Virus record (IMG/VR): IMGVR_UViG_3300043446_000453
Coordinates: 1 to 25,866 of that record
DNA from: a virus
DNA: 25,866 nucleotides
Direction: 5' to 3' (one strand)
The position numbers and the translations under genes were made by a program. The notes under the pieces are model-generated. The model was not told the DNA's origin. It saw nothing but the letters and a program-made list of their open reading frames with translations, and did no database searches. Within the stretch, counting starts at the first letter, position 1. Every line of letters begins with the position of its first letter. Shown here piece by piece: positions 14,581 through 21,164 of the stretch.

Positions 14581-15681
14581 TCAACATTCCTCTGTCACAA
14601 CAAGATCCCACTCGGCATCCTGGCTGTTTTGGATAGTTTGCCAACCTGCATTTTGGGTGGTGTCAATTATCGTCCAATTGCGGGGGCAGACATCGCCCAC
14701 TATACCCACCGCCTGCACCCCGGTCAAGGCGTTGATGTGGATGACGCCAAACTGTCCGACTTGGCCAAGCGCCTGGACTCCGGTCAGCGGGATTTCAAAC
14801 ACAGGGTATACCGTACCGACCTGGCCGGTAGCCTGTACGCCGGTCAAAGCATGCTGTCTGTTGGGCGTTAATGTACCAACTTGCCCGGTGGCCTCAACGC
14901 CTGTAAGCGGGAACGACTTAACCCCAACAACGGTTCCGACATCGCCGTACCCAACTGACGGGTTGTGCACCTGGTGGCCGCCCCAAGCAACGTCGTAGTA
15001 ACCGCCGCTTGAGGTATCCCCGCCCCACGGACCCATGCCCCAGCCAAGATCGTCAATTGTGCTTAGCGCAACAATAACAGGAAGAGTGTATGTAATTGTG
15101 CCTACACTACCGGTGGCCGCATTTCCAGTCAGCGCAACTGTCTTGCTTTGAGTAACGCTTCCCACAGCCCCCGTTGCCGCGTTACCGGAGAGAGTGAACG
15201 CATTGCTATACGCAACCGTGCCAACAGCGGAAGTAGAAACATTGCCGGTTAACGCCAGATTTTGACTCGGTACAGCCGTACCCACGGACCCGGTAGCCGA
15301 ATTGCCAGTTAGCGCCTGATTCCGACTTGGGACAACGGTTCCAACGGAGCCTGTTGCCGCAACACCCGTAATTGCCTCAGTTGGTGTGGGCTGTTCGTTG
15401 CCAACCAAACCTTGGCCAGCGACGCCAGTTAGTGATACGGTGAGCGTGGAGAAAGTAACGGAGCCAACGGAACCTGTAGCGGCTACGCCGGTTATAACAT
15501 CTGTCTTTGCAAAGACAACAGTGCCTACAGAACCGGTTGCGGCAACCCCGCTAAGCGCTTGGGAAGCAGACAGCGTAACGGAGCCTACGGACCCAGTGAC
15601 CGCAATTCCGGTAATGGCAACAACTACATCACCGCTTGTCGAGGCAAGTGGTGCTGCTGCTAGTGGGGTTAAACCCAGCAT
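14581..15681 (-). CDS. Repeat protein: 13 twenty-residue TG-x-x-A-x-G-x-V-G repeats, likely tail fibre
   Basis: A 366-residue protein starting at ATG 15681 behind GGGAG. After a short Ala-rich start it consists of repeats with consensus LTGVAATGSVGTV-x6 at 20-residue spacing: nine copies (residues 22-203), a Trp/Gly-rich linker (WGMGPWGG, about 204-256), then four copies (257-335). Residues 336-366 hold a second repeat, three 11-residue units each starting with Trp (W336, W347, W358). Only one spacing is 21 instead of 20. No catalytic motif is present. The regular repeats suggest a beta-solenoid or stacked-strand shaft. Its position just before the collagen-like fibre makes a tail fibre or appendage role likely. 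I do not recognise a named family. Confidence 0.8.
   Translation of the reverse strand: MLGLTPLAAAPLASTSGDVVVAITGIAVTGSVGSVTLSASQALSGVAATGSVGTVVFAKTDVITGVAATGSVGSVTFSTLTVSLTGVAGQGLVGNEQPTPTEAITGVAATGSVGTVVPSRNQALTGNSATGSVGTAVPSQNLALTGNVSTSAVGTVAYSNAFTLSGNAATGAVGSVTQSKTVALTGNAATGSVGTITYTLPVIVALSTIDDLGWGMGPWGGDTSSGGYYDVAWGGHQVHNPSVGYGDVGTVVGVKSFPLTGVEATGQVGTLTPNRQHALTGVQATGQVGTVYPVFEIPLTGVQALGQVGQFGVIHINALTGVQAVGIVGDVCPRNWTIIDTTQNAGWQTIQNSQDAEWDLVVTEEC
14677..15618 (-). repeat. Twenty-residue (60 bp) coding repeats, 9 + 4 copies
   Basis: Two blocks of 60 bp coding repeats (about 15073-15618 and 14677-14913) are separated by a 160 bp unique linker. Copies keep I/L-[TS]-G-x4-G-x-V-G while the six residues between cores vary, suggesting selection on structure with freedom in loops. 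Confidence 0.85.
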
Positions 15682-15705
15682 GGCGCTCCCCTAGAACGGG
15701 GAGGC

Positions 15706-16161
15706 TTAAGCCAGACGCAACAGTGCGGTCGAGCTGGTGTTGGAAGGCATCGTCAAAATGAATGTGCCCGCCGTGATCGTCTGCGAACCGAACGTGTGAA
15801 CGCTGACAGCCTTGTTGCTCTGAGTCTGGTTATAGATCAGGACGGTATCAAACGCCGTGGTCAACGTTACGCTTGAATACGTCAAACTGGCCGAAGGTGT
15901 CCAGTAAGCCGTGGTGCCAGAAGAGGTGGGGGCCGTAGCGTTAGTCACAGCCACACCACCAGCGGTATAGCCCGTACCGGTCACTTCACCGGTCGAAGAA
16001 TAAGCCGTCGTTCCAGCGCCCAGTGAGGCCGTGGTCAGATACAGCGCACCGTAGAACGTGTCAGCAGTACCAGTAGCACGCACGGGGGCGGTACCGAAAT
16101 TGTGCGTTGCGGTCATCAACTCCGTCTTGAACGAAGTGCACATAGCTTGAGTGTTTGCCAT
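15706..16161 (-). CDS. Beta-rich virion structural protein, paralogue of the protein at 16379-16816
   Basis: A 151-residue protein with ATG 16161 behind AGGA. The pattern SFKTELMTATHNFGT, then ADTFYGALYLTTASLGAGTT and AYSSTGEVTGTGYTAGG is a recognisable phage structural family in which the same strands recur with little change. The protein two genes upstream has the corresponding SFK/TFK, DTFKIALYTNTATL and AYTSTGESSGGNYVAGG. The C-terminus (GSQTITAGTFILTMPSN) mirrors the end of that paralogue. No membrane segment or enzyme motif is seen. Likely a tail or fibre-base component present in several copies; exact position in the particle is unknown. Confidence 0.78.
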   Translation of the reverse strand: MANTQAMCTSFKTELMTATHNFGTAPVRATGTADTFYGALYLTTASLGAGTTAYSSTGEVTGTGYTAGGVAVTNATAPTSSGTTAYWTPSASLTYSSVTLTTAFDTVLIYNQTQSNKAVSVHTFGSQTITAGTFILTMPSNTSSTALLRLA

Positions 16162-16173
16162 TTTTCAGTCCTT

Positions 16174-16368
16174 TCAACCGAGCATTGCGGCCATTCCATC
16201 GGCCAATACATTTGTTTTCAACTCGACATGCACCGAACGATGCACCAACTCGCCGTCCAGCCAGAACTCAATCCAGCGGGTGTACTCGTTGTCATTATCG
16301 ATGGAACCCTCACGCTTTTCAAGCAAGGTCTCGTCCATCAAACCTTTGGTTGTAGTTACTAGGGCCAT
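16174..16368 (-). CDS. Small conserved phage protein, 64 residues, between two structural paralogues
   Basis: ATG 16368 follows AAGGA with 6-base spacing. The protein is acidic and compact, with LLEKREGSIDNDNEYTRWIE and WLDGELVHRSVHVELK, a pattern I recognise from small genes beside fibre and structural genes in related phages. There is a probable beta hairpin (WIEFWLDGELVHRSVHVEL). No function is known to me. Its fixed place between the two paralogous structural genes suggests a structural accessory or chaperone, which is inference. Confidence 0.7.
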   Translation of the reverse strand: MALVTTTKGLMDETLLEKREGSIDNDNEYTRWIEFWLDGELVHRSVHVELKTNVLADGMAAMLG

Positions 16369-16378
16369 GGCTTATCCT

Positions 16379-16816
16379 TTATACCAAGCGAATGATTGAA
16401 GTCGTGCTACCCGAAGTTGGGAACTGCACCTCGAACGTATTGACCGAGGTCTTTGTTGAGCCAAAGTCCAGCACACAGACTGCCGGGTAAGTGGCCCCAT
16501 CATCTTTGTAGATCAACGCACCTCGTGCCGTGATGGCGCCAGTCCAGGAGGCGTTGGCAAACGAGATGTAAACCACTGCGTTCTGTCCGGTCTGGTTACC
16601 GATTGTCGGCACCTGCGACACAGTCAAAGCCAAGCCGCCAGCAACATAGTTTCCCCCGGAGGACTCACCGGTTGACGTGTACGCGGTGGTGTCGGCATTG
16701 AGTGTAGCTGTGTTTGTATACAGTGCAATCTTGAACGTGTCCGTCGTAAAGTCGAACGTGCCGTTCATCAAGCCGATCTTGAAGGTGTTGCAGGTGTAGT
16801 TGCCGGTAAACGCCAT
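16379..16816 (-). CDS. Beta-rich virion structural protein, paralogue of the protein at 15706-16161
   Basis: A 145-residue protein. ATG 16816 overlaps the adaptor stop by 1 bp (TGATG); a TTG one codon earlier is possible but unneeded. Motifs: NTFKIGLMNGTFDFTTDTFK, ALYTNTATLNADTTAYTSTG, then WTGAITARGALIYKDDG and a final strand run ending SIIRLV. This is a widespread phage structural family recognised by ALYT...ADTTAY and ITARGALIY. The gene follows the tail adaptor directly, so a tail or fibre-base location is likely. Compared with its paralogue it keeps the ARGALIY block, which the other has replaced by LTTAFDTVLIY. Confidence 0.8.
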   Translation of the reverse strand: MAFTGNYTCNTFKIGLMNGTFDFTTDTFKIALYTNTATLNADTTAYTSTGESSGGNYVAGGLALTVSQVPTIGNQTGQNAVVYISFANASWTGAITARGALIYKDDGATYPAVCVLDFGSTKTSVNTFEVQFPTSGSTTSIIRLV

Positions 16817-17793
16817 CAACGCACCCCGTTATTCTGCGGTAGCGGCGCAACACGCGCCTGCCCGCTACGGTACGCATCGCTGCGCTCCAGGCCATCACCC
16901 AGACGCTGAGCCATCGCCATAGCTTCCTTGTACTTGCCGTCGTACAGCGCGATTAGATCGGTCTCACCCTTCATGAAGGTGTACGCCTCAACCAGGCAAC
17001 CGTATAGCAGCACCGTGTCAAAGTTGTCACCCAGCCAAGAAGTACCCTGGGCGTTGTTGACCTGTGCAATTGGTACAGAAAAGTCGACCGTAGCCGTACC
17101 ACCAAGATACGTGGCATCAGCAGAAAGATTGTCGGCAACCGTGTACAGGCAGCCAGAGTTCTTAATAAAGATCTCATCAACCGCACCGCCGGTCACAACG
17201 ATGTCAGCCACAGCGCCTTGGCCAGTGCCGCCAGTAAGAGGAACACCGTAGTACTTACCGTTGGTGTATCCAGAACCACCCACAATAACGCCTAGCGCGT
17301 TAATAGAGGACTGCACAATAGATTGAGGGTAGTAGTAAAAGTGCAACTCGACTTCGTAATTGTCGTCAGGGGTTGGTCCAAGAATAAAGGACAGCTCATT
17401 AGAAATAGTGCTGCCAGATACGGAAGGACCAAAAAGCGCATAGTACTTGGGAACTCCGACATCCGTGGTTGGGTTTGGGTAAGCCTGCCGGATGAAGTTA
17501 ACGTCTTTGTTGAGAAGATACTCGTACGACCCGTCGACGATGACCGCCAAGGAGTACGTGGAGAGATAGTCATCCGGGGCTGTTAGATAGGGTACGGACG
17601 TAGACACATACCCCGTCATGTTCTTGCGAAGCGACGGGAACTGAACCGTGTTGTAGATGCGTTGCTCTGCCTGCTCGATGAAACGGTTGAGCTGGGCGTT
17701 TGGCCCAATCACCGTGCCATTCGCAAGGTACGTATCCGGGAACGCGTTCTCGGTATACGACTGGATAGCAGAAACAAGTTCGCTGTAGTTCAT
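16816..17793 (-). CDS. Tail adaptor / head-tail connector (T7 gp11-like) with inserted beta domain
   Basis: A 325-residue protein starting at ATG 17793, one base after the previous stop (TGAAATG). The N-terminal YSELVSAIQSYTEN...LNRFIEQAEQRIYNTVQFP helices and PDDYLSTYSLAV block, plus the C-terminal helical WLGDNFDTVLLYGCLVEAYT and KYKEAMAMAQRLGDG, match podoviral adaptor (tail tubular A-like) proteins that form a 12-membered ring under the portal. Residues about 166-245 are a Gly-rich beta insert (VIVGGSGYTNGKY, PLTGGTGQGAVADIVVTGG) of a kind that recurs as an add-on domain in phage virion proteins. The usual family length is near 200-250, so the insert explains most of the excess. Confidence 0.85.
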   Translation of the reverse strand: MNYSELVSAIQSYTENAFPDTYLANGTVIGPNAQLNRFIEQAEQRIYNTVQFPSLRKNMTGYVSTSVPYLTAPDDYLSTYSLAVIVDGSYEYLLNKDVNFIRQAYPNPTTDVGVPKYYALFGPSVSGSTISNELSFILGPTPDDNYEVELHFYYYPQSIVQSSINALGVIVGGSGYTNGKYYGVPLTGGTGQGAVADIVVTGGAVDEIFIKNSGCLYTVADNLSADATYLGGTATVDFSVPIAQVNNAQGTSWLGDNFDTVLLYGCLVEAYTFMKGETDLIALYDGKYKEAMAMAQRLGDGLERSDAYRSGQARVAPLPQNNGVR

Positions 17794-17794
17794 T

Positions 17795-17995
17795 TCAAGC
17801 CATCGGCCCGCGAGCCATCACGCCTTTAGTAGCCGCGCCAGTACCCCGAATCTTGATACCTGAAGTCTTGGTGCCCTTGTAGTCGTTACTACGCACGTTG
17901 GCAACAGACACGTTGGCTTCGCGCAGATACTTTTTGTTGTCCTCCACGCCAACGACGGGAGAAGCGGTTTTCTTGGGTTGCTTGTACGTTGCCAT
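17795..17995 (-). CDS. Small basic phage protein, 66 residues
   Basis: I chose ATG 17995 (GGAGG seven bases before the ATG; one base after the preceding stop, TGAGATG) over an upstream in-frame start inside the previous gene. The protein is Lys/Arg-rich: TYKQPKKTASPVVGVEDNKK, then ANVRSNDYKGTKTSGIKIRG and a GTGAATKGVMARGPMA end. The closing G-x-G-A-A-T-K-G motif recurs in small genes of similar phages. No hydrophobic core long enough for a membrane helix is present. It lies directly before the adaptor gene. Function unknown; it may bind nucleic acid or be a minor virion protein. Confidence 0.7.
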   Translation of the reverse strand: MATYKQPKKTASPVVGVEDNKKYLREANVSVANVRSNDYKGTKTSGIKIRGTGAATKGVMARGPMA

Positions 17996-17996
17996 C

Positions 17997-18188
17997 TCAG
18001 CCTCCGCGACCAGAGCTGCGCTGGTTAGCTGCACGAGCCAAGTTACGGCCCATCTGCATCATGGCCTTAGAGGTCACGCCGCCTTTGGCTAATTTGGTTG
18101 GGGGTTTGCCCGGGTGCATGCGGGCTTCGTGCTTGTGCACAGCCGATGCCACCATTTTCTTGTCTTGCGCCAGGTCTTTCTTGTCCAT
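17997..18188 (-). CDS. Small basic phage protein, 63 residues (DKKMVASAVHKHE type)
   Basis: ATG 18188 follows AAGGAG with 6-base spacing. The sequence DLAQDKKMVASAVHKHEARM followed by HPGKPPTKLAKGG is a pattern I recognise as conserved among phages with this gene order. The end is Arg/Ser/Gly-rich (NLARAANQRSSGRGG). His/Lys-rich and without a membrane segment. It carries the K-L-A-K-G-G element seen in several neighbours. Function unknown. Confidence 0.72.
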   Translation of the reverse strand: MDKKDLAQDKKMVASAVHKHEARMHPGKPPTKLAKGGVTSKAMMQMGRNLARAANQRSSGRGG

Positions 18189-18198
18189 GATCGACTCC

Positions 18199-18627
18199 TT
18201 ACGTCGTTACTACCGTTACTGTACCAAGTTCTACGCGGGACACCAAGTTATTTGGTGTTTCAACCGACGTAAAAAACGTTGATCCGCCAACCGGATTCCA
18301 CCCCCATTGAATGACACGGCTACCACCAGATGGTGTGCCATTCTCATCCAAGCCCGTACCCACTGTCTCAGTGATCTGCAAGCCCGTGTTGCCGCCCAGC
18401 AAGTACGTGATGTCAGGGCGGGGGTCCCGCACACCCTGGGGATCATCCACCGGGTACATACCCAGCTGCAACTGCGGATGGTCCGGGTCCCAGCATGTGC
18501 TGCACACCTTCAGCTGGTACGGCTTGGTCTTGATGATCTCCGTCTTCAACTCATGCAGCTTGAACCGGAAATTGCACCGGTCGCACTGCGATATTGAGTT
18601 CTTGCCGGACGAAAACCGGTTGCCCAT
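18199..18627 (-). CDS. Zinc-ribbon structural protein, 142 residues
   Basis: ATG 18627 abuts the connector stop (TAAATG). Residues 15-45 form a zinc-ribbon: Cys15-x2-Cys18 (CDRCNFRF) and Cys42-x2-Cys45 (CSTCWDPDHPQ), with 23 residues between. The following region (LGMYPVDDPQGVRDPRPDI) is a conserved-looking segment often seen in phage proteins beside the connector genes. The C-terminal half is beta-rich and Gly/Thr-rich. It is translated directly after the gp4-like connector, so a head-completion or connector-associated virion role is plausible. Alternative: an HNH-related remnant, but no HNH histidines are visible. Confidence 0.78.
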   Translation of the reverse strand: MGNRFSSGKNSISQCDRCNFRFKLHELKTEIIKTKPYQLKVCSTCWDPDHPQLQLGMYPVDDPQGVRDPRPDITYLLGGNTGLQITETVGTGLDENGTPSGGSRVIQWGWNPVGGSTFFTSVETPNNLVSRVELGTVTVVTT

Positions 18628-19581
18628 TTACGTGCCCGCCCCTATGAACATCTGGCGCGGCACAAGCCGGATAGCTGCCCGTTCTTGATCCTCATCGGCT
18701 GCCGTCATCCAGGCCTCATCGTACTGAGCTTTCAGAATTTGGAGACGCTCCATGCCACCCGGCACCTTGAGCGCGATGTAGTAGGCCAGGCCAGCGGCCA
18801 GACAGGGGATAAACCGGAACGGGACGTCAGCGATATTTACGCCACTGCCAGCATCCTGAATACGGCGCATACGCCAATAGACGAACTGATACTGGGTCCC
18901 GGGGTCAGGCGTAGGCCAGACCGTAATTGACTGCTTCTGGGTTAGCTTGATGGCCGTACCAGAAGGGATTGAAGCCGCCGTGGTGCCGTCTTGGCCCCGG
19001 CAGCAGTTGTACAAGTAGAACGGGGCTCCGTCCTGGGGGTTGCTGGTCTCGTTGTAGCTGATCAGCTCGGTGCCGATCGTCAAGAAACCCGCTGTGGGTA
19101 GACCCGCCAGGGTCGAGACCTGAATCGTCGTAGCGTTTGCTGCTGTTGTACCGCCCGTTGTTGTGGCTGCGGTAAGCGATGAGTTGGCTGTCAAACGCTG
19201 AATCCAAACCTGGATTGGACGCCCGGTTGTCAGTTTGTTGGGGATCGTCGCGTAGGTAGAAACACTAATACGCGTGATGGTGAGGTCCGCCTGGTTGCTG
19301 GGCTGGTTGGCCTGGGTGCGAATCACATGATCCAGGATGTCCACCGTGTCGTCAGGCAGTGCATACGTGGGTTGTCCGGCCACCAGATTGATGGTGTTTT
19401 GCTCGAACGTCCACATGTTGACGCCACGGTTTGCCCAGTCAGCAAACAGTAAGTTAAGCGACCGACGTGCTGTGCGCAAGTCGTAGCCCGTGCGAAGCTC
19501 GGAGCCTGCACGCTCAAACGCCTCCTCGACGATCTCAGACAAGTCGAGGTTGAATGCTGCTACGCCGGACGTTGTTGCCAT
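18628..19581 (-). CDS. Head-to-tail connector, P22 gp4-like tail accessory protein with inserted domain
   Basis: A 317-residue protein, ATG 19581. The N-terminal helices (LDLSEIVEEAFERAG, YDLRTARRSLNLLFADWANR, then NMWTFEQNTINL) and PTYALPDDTVDILDHVIR match the gp4-type connector that binds under the portal and stabilises packaged DNA. The C-terminal block has YWRMRRIQDAG, FRFIPCLAAGLAYYIALKVP and a terminal helix KAQYDEAWMTAADED. Residues about 131-214 are an inserted beta domain (FLTIGTELISYNETS, YNCCRGQDGTTAAS) similar in style to add-on domains elsewhere. P22 gp4 is about 166 residues; the insert and the C-terminus make this one longer. It lies among small basic genes. Confidence 0.82.
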   Translation of the reverse strand: MATTSGVAAFNLDLSEIVEEAFERAGSELRTGYDLRTARRSLNLLFADWANRGVNMWTFEQNTINLVAGQPTYALPDDTVDILDHVIRTQANQPSNQADLTITRISVSTYATIPNKLTTGRPIQVWIQRLTANSSLTAATTTGGTTAANATTIQVSTLAGLPTAGFLTIGTELISYNETSNPQDGAPFYLYNCCRGQDGTTAASIPSGTAIKLTQKQSITVWPTPDPGTQYQFVYWRMRRIQDAGSGVNIADVPFRFIPCLAAGLAYYIALKVPGGMERLQILKAQYDEAWMTAADEDQERAAIRLVPRQMFIGAGT

Positions 19582-19583
19582 GA

Positions 19584-19841
19584 TCAGTAGATCTTTCCGC
19601 GAGTTTTGCCACGCTGAGCAATACCATCGGCACGGCTAGAAGCAGAACGGACTTTACCGCCCTTGGCCATGTATGACGGCTTCTGGCCCTTTTTCCGGTC
19701 CTCGTCCATCATGTTTTGCACTTGCGATGCGTTGCTGTTGATGCCGGAACCGGTCAGGTCACTGATGATGTTGCCTGGTATTTCAAGAACTTTACCAACC
19801 GCGTTGGTGGTTGTGTTCACTGCGTCGTTCAGAATACCCAT
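19584..19841 (-). CDS. Small phage protein, 85 residues, with basic R-G-K-T-R-G-K tail
   Basis: ATG 19841 lies 3 bp after the preceding stop. The N-terminal half (MGILNDAVNTTTNAVGKVLE and IPGNIISDLTGSG) is an amphipathic, weakly hydrophobic helix. The C-terminal half is basic and ends AKGGKVRSASSRADGIAQRG-KTRGKIY. This end matches the style of the protein at 20533 (PSRDGVAAKGKTKGK), pointing to a shared C-terminal module. No enzyme motif is visible. Possibly a minor virion or DNA-binding protein; unknown function. Confidence 0.72.
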   Translation of the reverse strand: MGILNDAVNTTTNAVGKVLEIPGNIISDLTGSGINSNASQVQNMMDEDRKKGQKPSYMAKGGKVRSASSRADGIAQRGKTRGKIY

Positions 19842-19844
19842 ACA

Positions 19845-20021
19845 TCACCCCATCTTCTTCAACGTCTGCGCCAAACGAGCGCGTTGGCCCATCTTGCCGG
19901 GCTTCTTGGCCGCAGCCGCCAGTTTCTTGGCGGGGATCGGCTCACCCTTCTTGGCACCCAGCGCAGAACGCAAAGCCCCGGGCTTTTTGATCGCGCCTGC
20001 GATCCAGTTTTTTGTGGCCAT
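19845..20021 (-). CDS. Very small basic phage protein, 58 residues
   Basis: ATG 20021 overlaps the previous stop by 1 bp (TAATG). The product, MATKNWIAGAIKKPGALRSA followed by LGAKKGEPIPAKKLAAAAKK and a C-terminal RARLAQTLKKMG, has 15 Lys/Arg in 58 residues. The PxKKLAAAAKK...GxRARLAQTL pattern is one I recognise as a common conserved small gene in phages with this gene order. It may bind DNA or RNA; there is no experimental role known to me. Confidence 0.8.
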   Translation of the reverse strand: MATKNWIAGAIKKPGALRSALGAKKGEPIPAKKLAAAAKKPGKMGQRARLAQTLKKMG

Positions 20022-20254
20022 TACCGGAACCCCGCTGTTTTCTTGGCAATTGATTTTGGCTGAGCGACAAACTGTTTACCCGCCGCCTTGCCTGCACGTT
20101 TTGCTTTGGTGGTGGCTGCGTACTCCGCAGGGCTCAGGGCTTTGATGGCCTTCTCAGGCAAGTACCGCTCCCCCGTCTTGGAAGACGGTTTGCCAGACTT
20201 GGTACGCCACTTCTGGTCGCCCCAGTCCTTCAGGGATTTTTGCGGTGCTTTCAT
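20021..20254 (-). CDS. Small basic phage protein, 77 residues (WRTKSGKPS motif)
   Basis: ATG 20254 lies one base after the preceding stop, with AAGGA spanning that stop. The sequence KSLKDWGDQKWRTKSGKPSS, KTGERYLPEKAI, LSPAEYAATTKAKRAGK and QPKSIAKKTAGFR is strongly conserved in style: I recall the same W-x-x-Q-x-W-R-T-x-S-G-K pattern from small ORFs of phages and large algal viruses. It is very basic with no hydrophobic segment. Function unknown; nucleic-acid binding or packing is a reasonable guess only. Confidence 0.8.
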   Translation of the reverse strand: MKAPQKSLKDWGDQKWRTKSGKPSSKTGERYLPEKAIKALSPAEYAATTKAKRAGKAAGKQFVAQPKSIAKKTAGFR

Positions 20255-20255
20255 C

Positions 20256-20531
20256 TCAATCCTTGTACCCGCCGCCAGCTTCCTTGTACTTCTTGGCCAC
20301 CAGCTGCGCCTTACGCGCAGACCACTGACCCGCCTTGGTACCGTGGGTTGCCGCAGCTTTTACCTGCGACACAATCCGCTTGCGCAAGCCTGGCTTCGTG
20401 TAGTTGCCCGCAGCATTGACTTTGCCGCCCTCCGCATACTGCGTGAAGTCGGTATCGTCTCGACGTGCCTTACGCACGCCTTTGGGCATCTTGGAGGGAG
20501 CGATGGCCCCCATCCCACGGGAGGCCATCAT
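20256..20531 (-). CDS. Small basic phage protein, 91 residues (DUF5872-like)
   Basis: I place the start at ATG 20531, one base after the preceding stop (TGAAATG), rather than at an in-frame GTG at 20558 whose AAGG would touch the codon. A second ATG follows at once. The N-terminal part (RGMGAIAPSKMPKGVRKARR) and KVNAAGNYTKPGLRKRIVSQ are basic. The C-terminal GTKAGQWSARKAQLVAKKYK followed by EAGGGYKD matches the DUF5872-type pattern (GQWSARKAQ...YK-x-x-GGGY) that I recall from phages and giant viruses. Function unknown. Confidence 0.75.
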   Translation of the reverse strand: MMASRGMGAIAPSKMPKGVRKARRDDTDFTQYAEGGKVNAAGNYTKPGLRKRIVSQVKAAATHGTKAGQWSARKAQLVAKKYKEAGGGYKD

Positions 20532-20532
20532 T

Positions 20533-20928
20533 TCAACACTTGCCTTTTGCGTAGCCACCCTTGTTCATGCCAAGCGGCTTGCTTCCGCTCATGACAATCT
20601 GTTTGCCCTTGGTTTTACCCTTGGCAGCAACGCCGTCACGGCTGGGGGCTGCGGTCTTGACCTTGCCCATTTTTGCGTTGGTGATACCACCGGAAGACAT
20701 CTTTTTCATATAACCACCTTCTGAGAAAAGTGCCGACTTCCCGTGATCGGTTTTCGGCTTGTTGATAGCTTGTTCTTTGGCCCGGCCTCCGGTGCCAAAC
20801 TTCTTACCCTTGTCCGCCGCAGCGAACTCTTTGCCCACGGACTGCGGGACTCCTGCCTTCTTCGCAAAAGCCGGGCTGTGCGCCACGGCTTCCATGAAGT
20901 TGTGCTGTTTACGACTAACTGAGGGCAC
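20533..20928 (-). CDS. Phage protein, 131 residues, DUF3008-like N-terminus, GTG start
   Basis: The likely start is GTG 20928, since the resulting MPSVSRKQHNFMEAVAHSPA is the usual beginning of the DUF3008 family and GGGAG lies 7 bases upstream. The gene overlaps its upstream neighbour by 14 bp. The first 50 residues (to GVPQSVGKEFAAADKGKKF) are the conserved domain. The rest is Lys/Gly-rich with KMGKVKTAAPSRDGVAAKGK and a GMNKGGYAKGKC end. This C-terminal extension resembles the tails of other small proteins here. Function unknown. Confidence 0.78.
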   Translation of the reverse strand: MPSVSRKQHNFMEAVAHSPAFAKKAGVPQSVGKEFAAADKGKKFGTGGRAKEQAINKPKTDHGKSALFSEGGYMKKMSSGGITNAKMGKVKTAAPSRDGVAAKGKTKGKQIVMSGSKPLGMNKGGYAKGKC

Positions 20929-21163
20929 TGCGTTGCTCCCGGATAAACAGGTCAATCTTGTCGTTCAACTTGTCGAACCGGCTGTCGATGTGCGCCACAA
21001 TCTTGTCGATCTCCGCCTGTGTCACGTTGTCCCGAGCGATCTCCTCCCGCGTCCTGTTTAACAGGATCGTGATTCGGCCCAGTTCTGCTGACTTCTCTCT
21101 CAGATTCCAACTTAGTAACCCGATGAATGTAGTCAGCAAGACGTTCCACAGCATCATCTCCAT
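20915..21163 (-). CDS. Small membrane-anchored coiled-coil protein, 82 residues
   Basis: ATG 21163 lies one base after the previous stop (TGAAATG). Residues about 4-20 form a transmembrane segment (MLWNVLLTTFIGLLSWNL), followed by a long charged amphipathic helix (REKSAELGRITILLNRTREE ... DSRFDKLNDKIDLFIREQR) suited to a coiled coil. The arrangement is like small phage membrane proteins of the spanin or holin-accessory kind, but it sits among capsid genes far from the lysis cassette, so that role is uncertain. It is the only membrane protein in the small-gene cluster. Confidence 0.75.
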   Translation of the reverse strand: MEMMLWNVLLTTFIGLLSWNLREKSAELGRITILLNRTREEIARDNVTQAEIDKIVAHIDSRFDKLNDKIDLFIREQRSALS

Positions 21164-21164
21164 T

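Noticed and set aside
20532-20558. GTG start nine codons upstream for the DUF5872-like gene
   Set aside because: The AAGG before it touches the codon, and the ATG one base after the neighbouring stop matches the local pattern TGAAATG.
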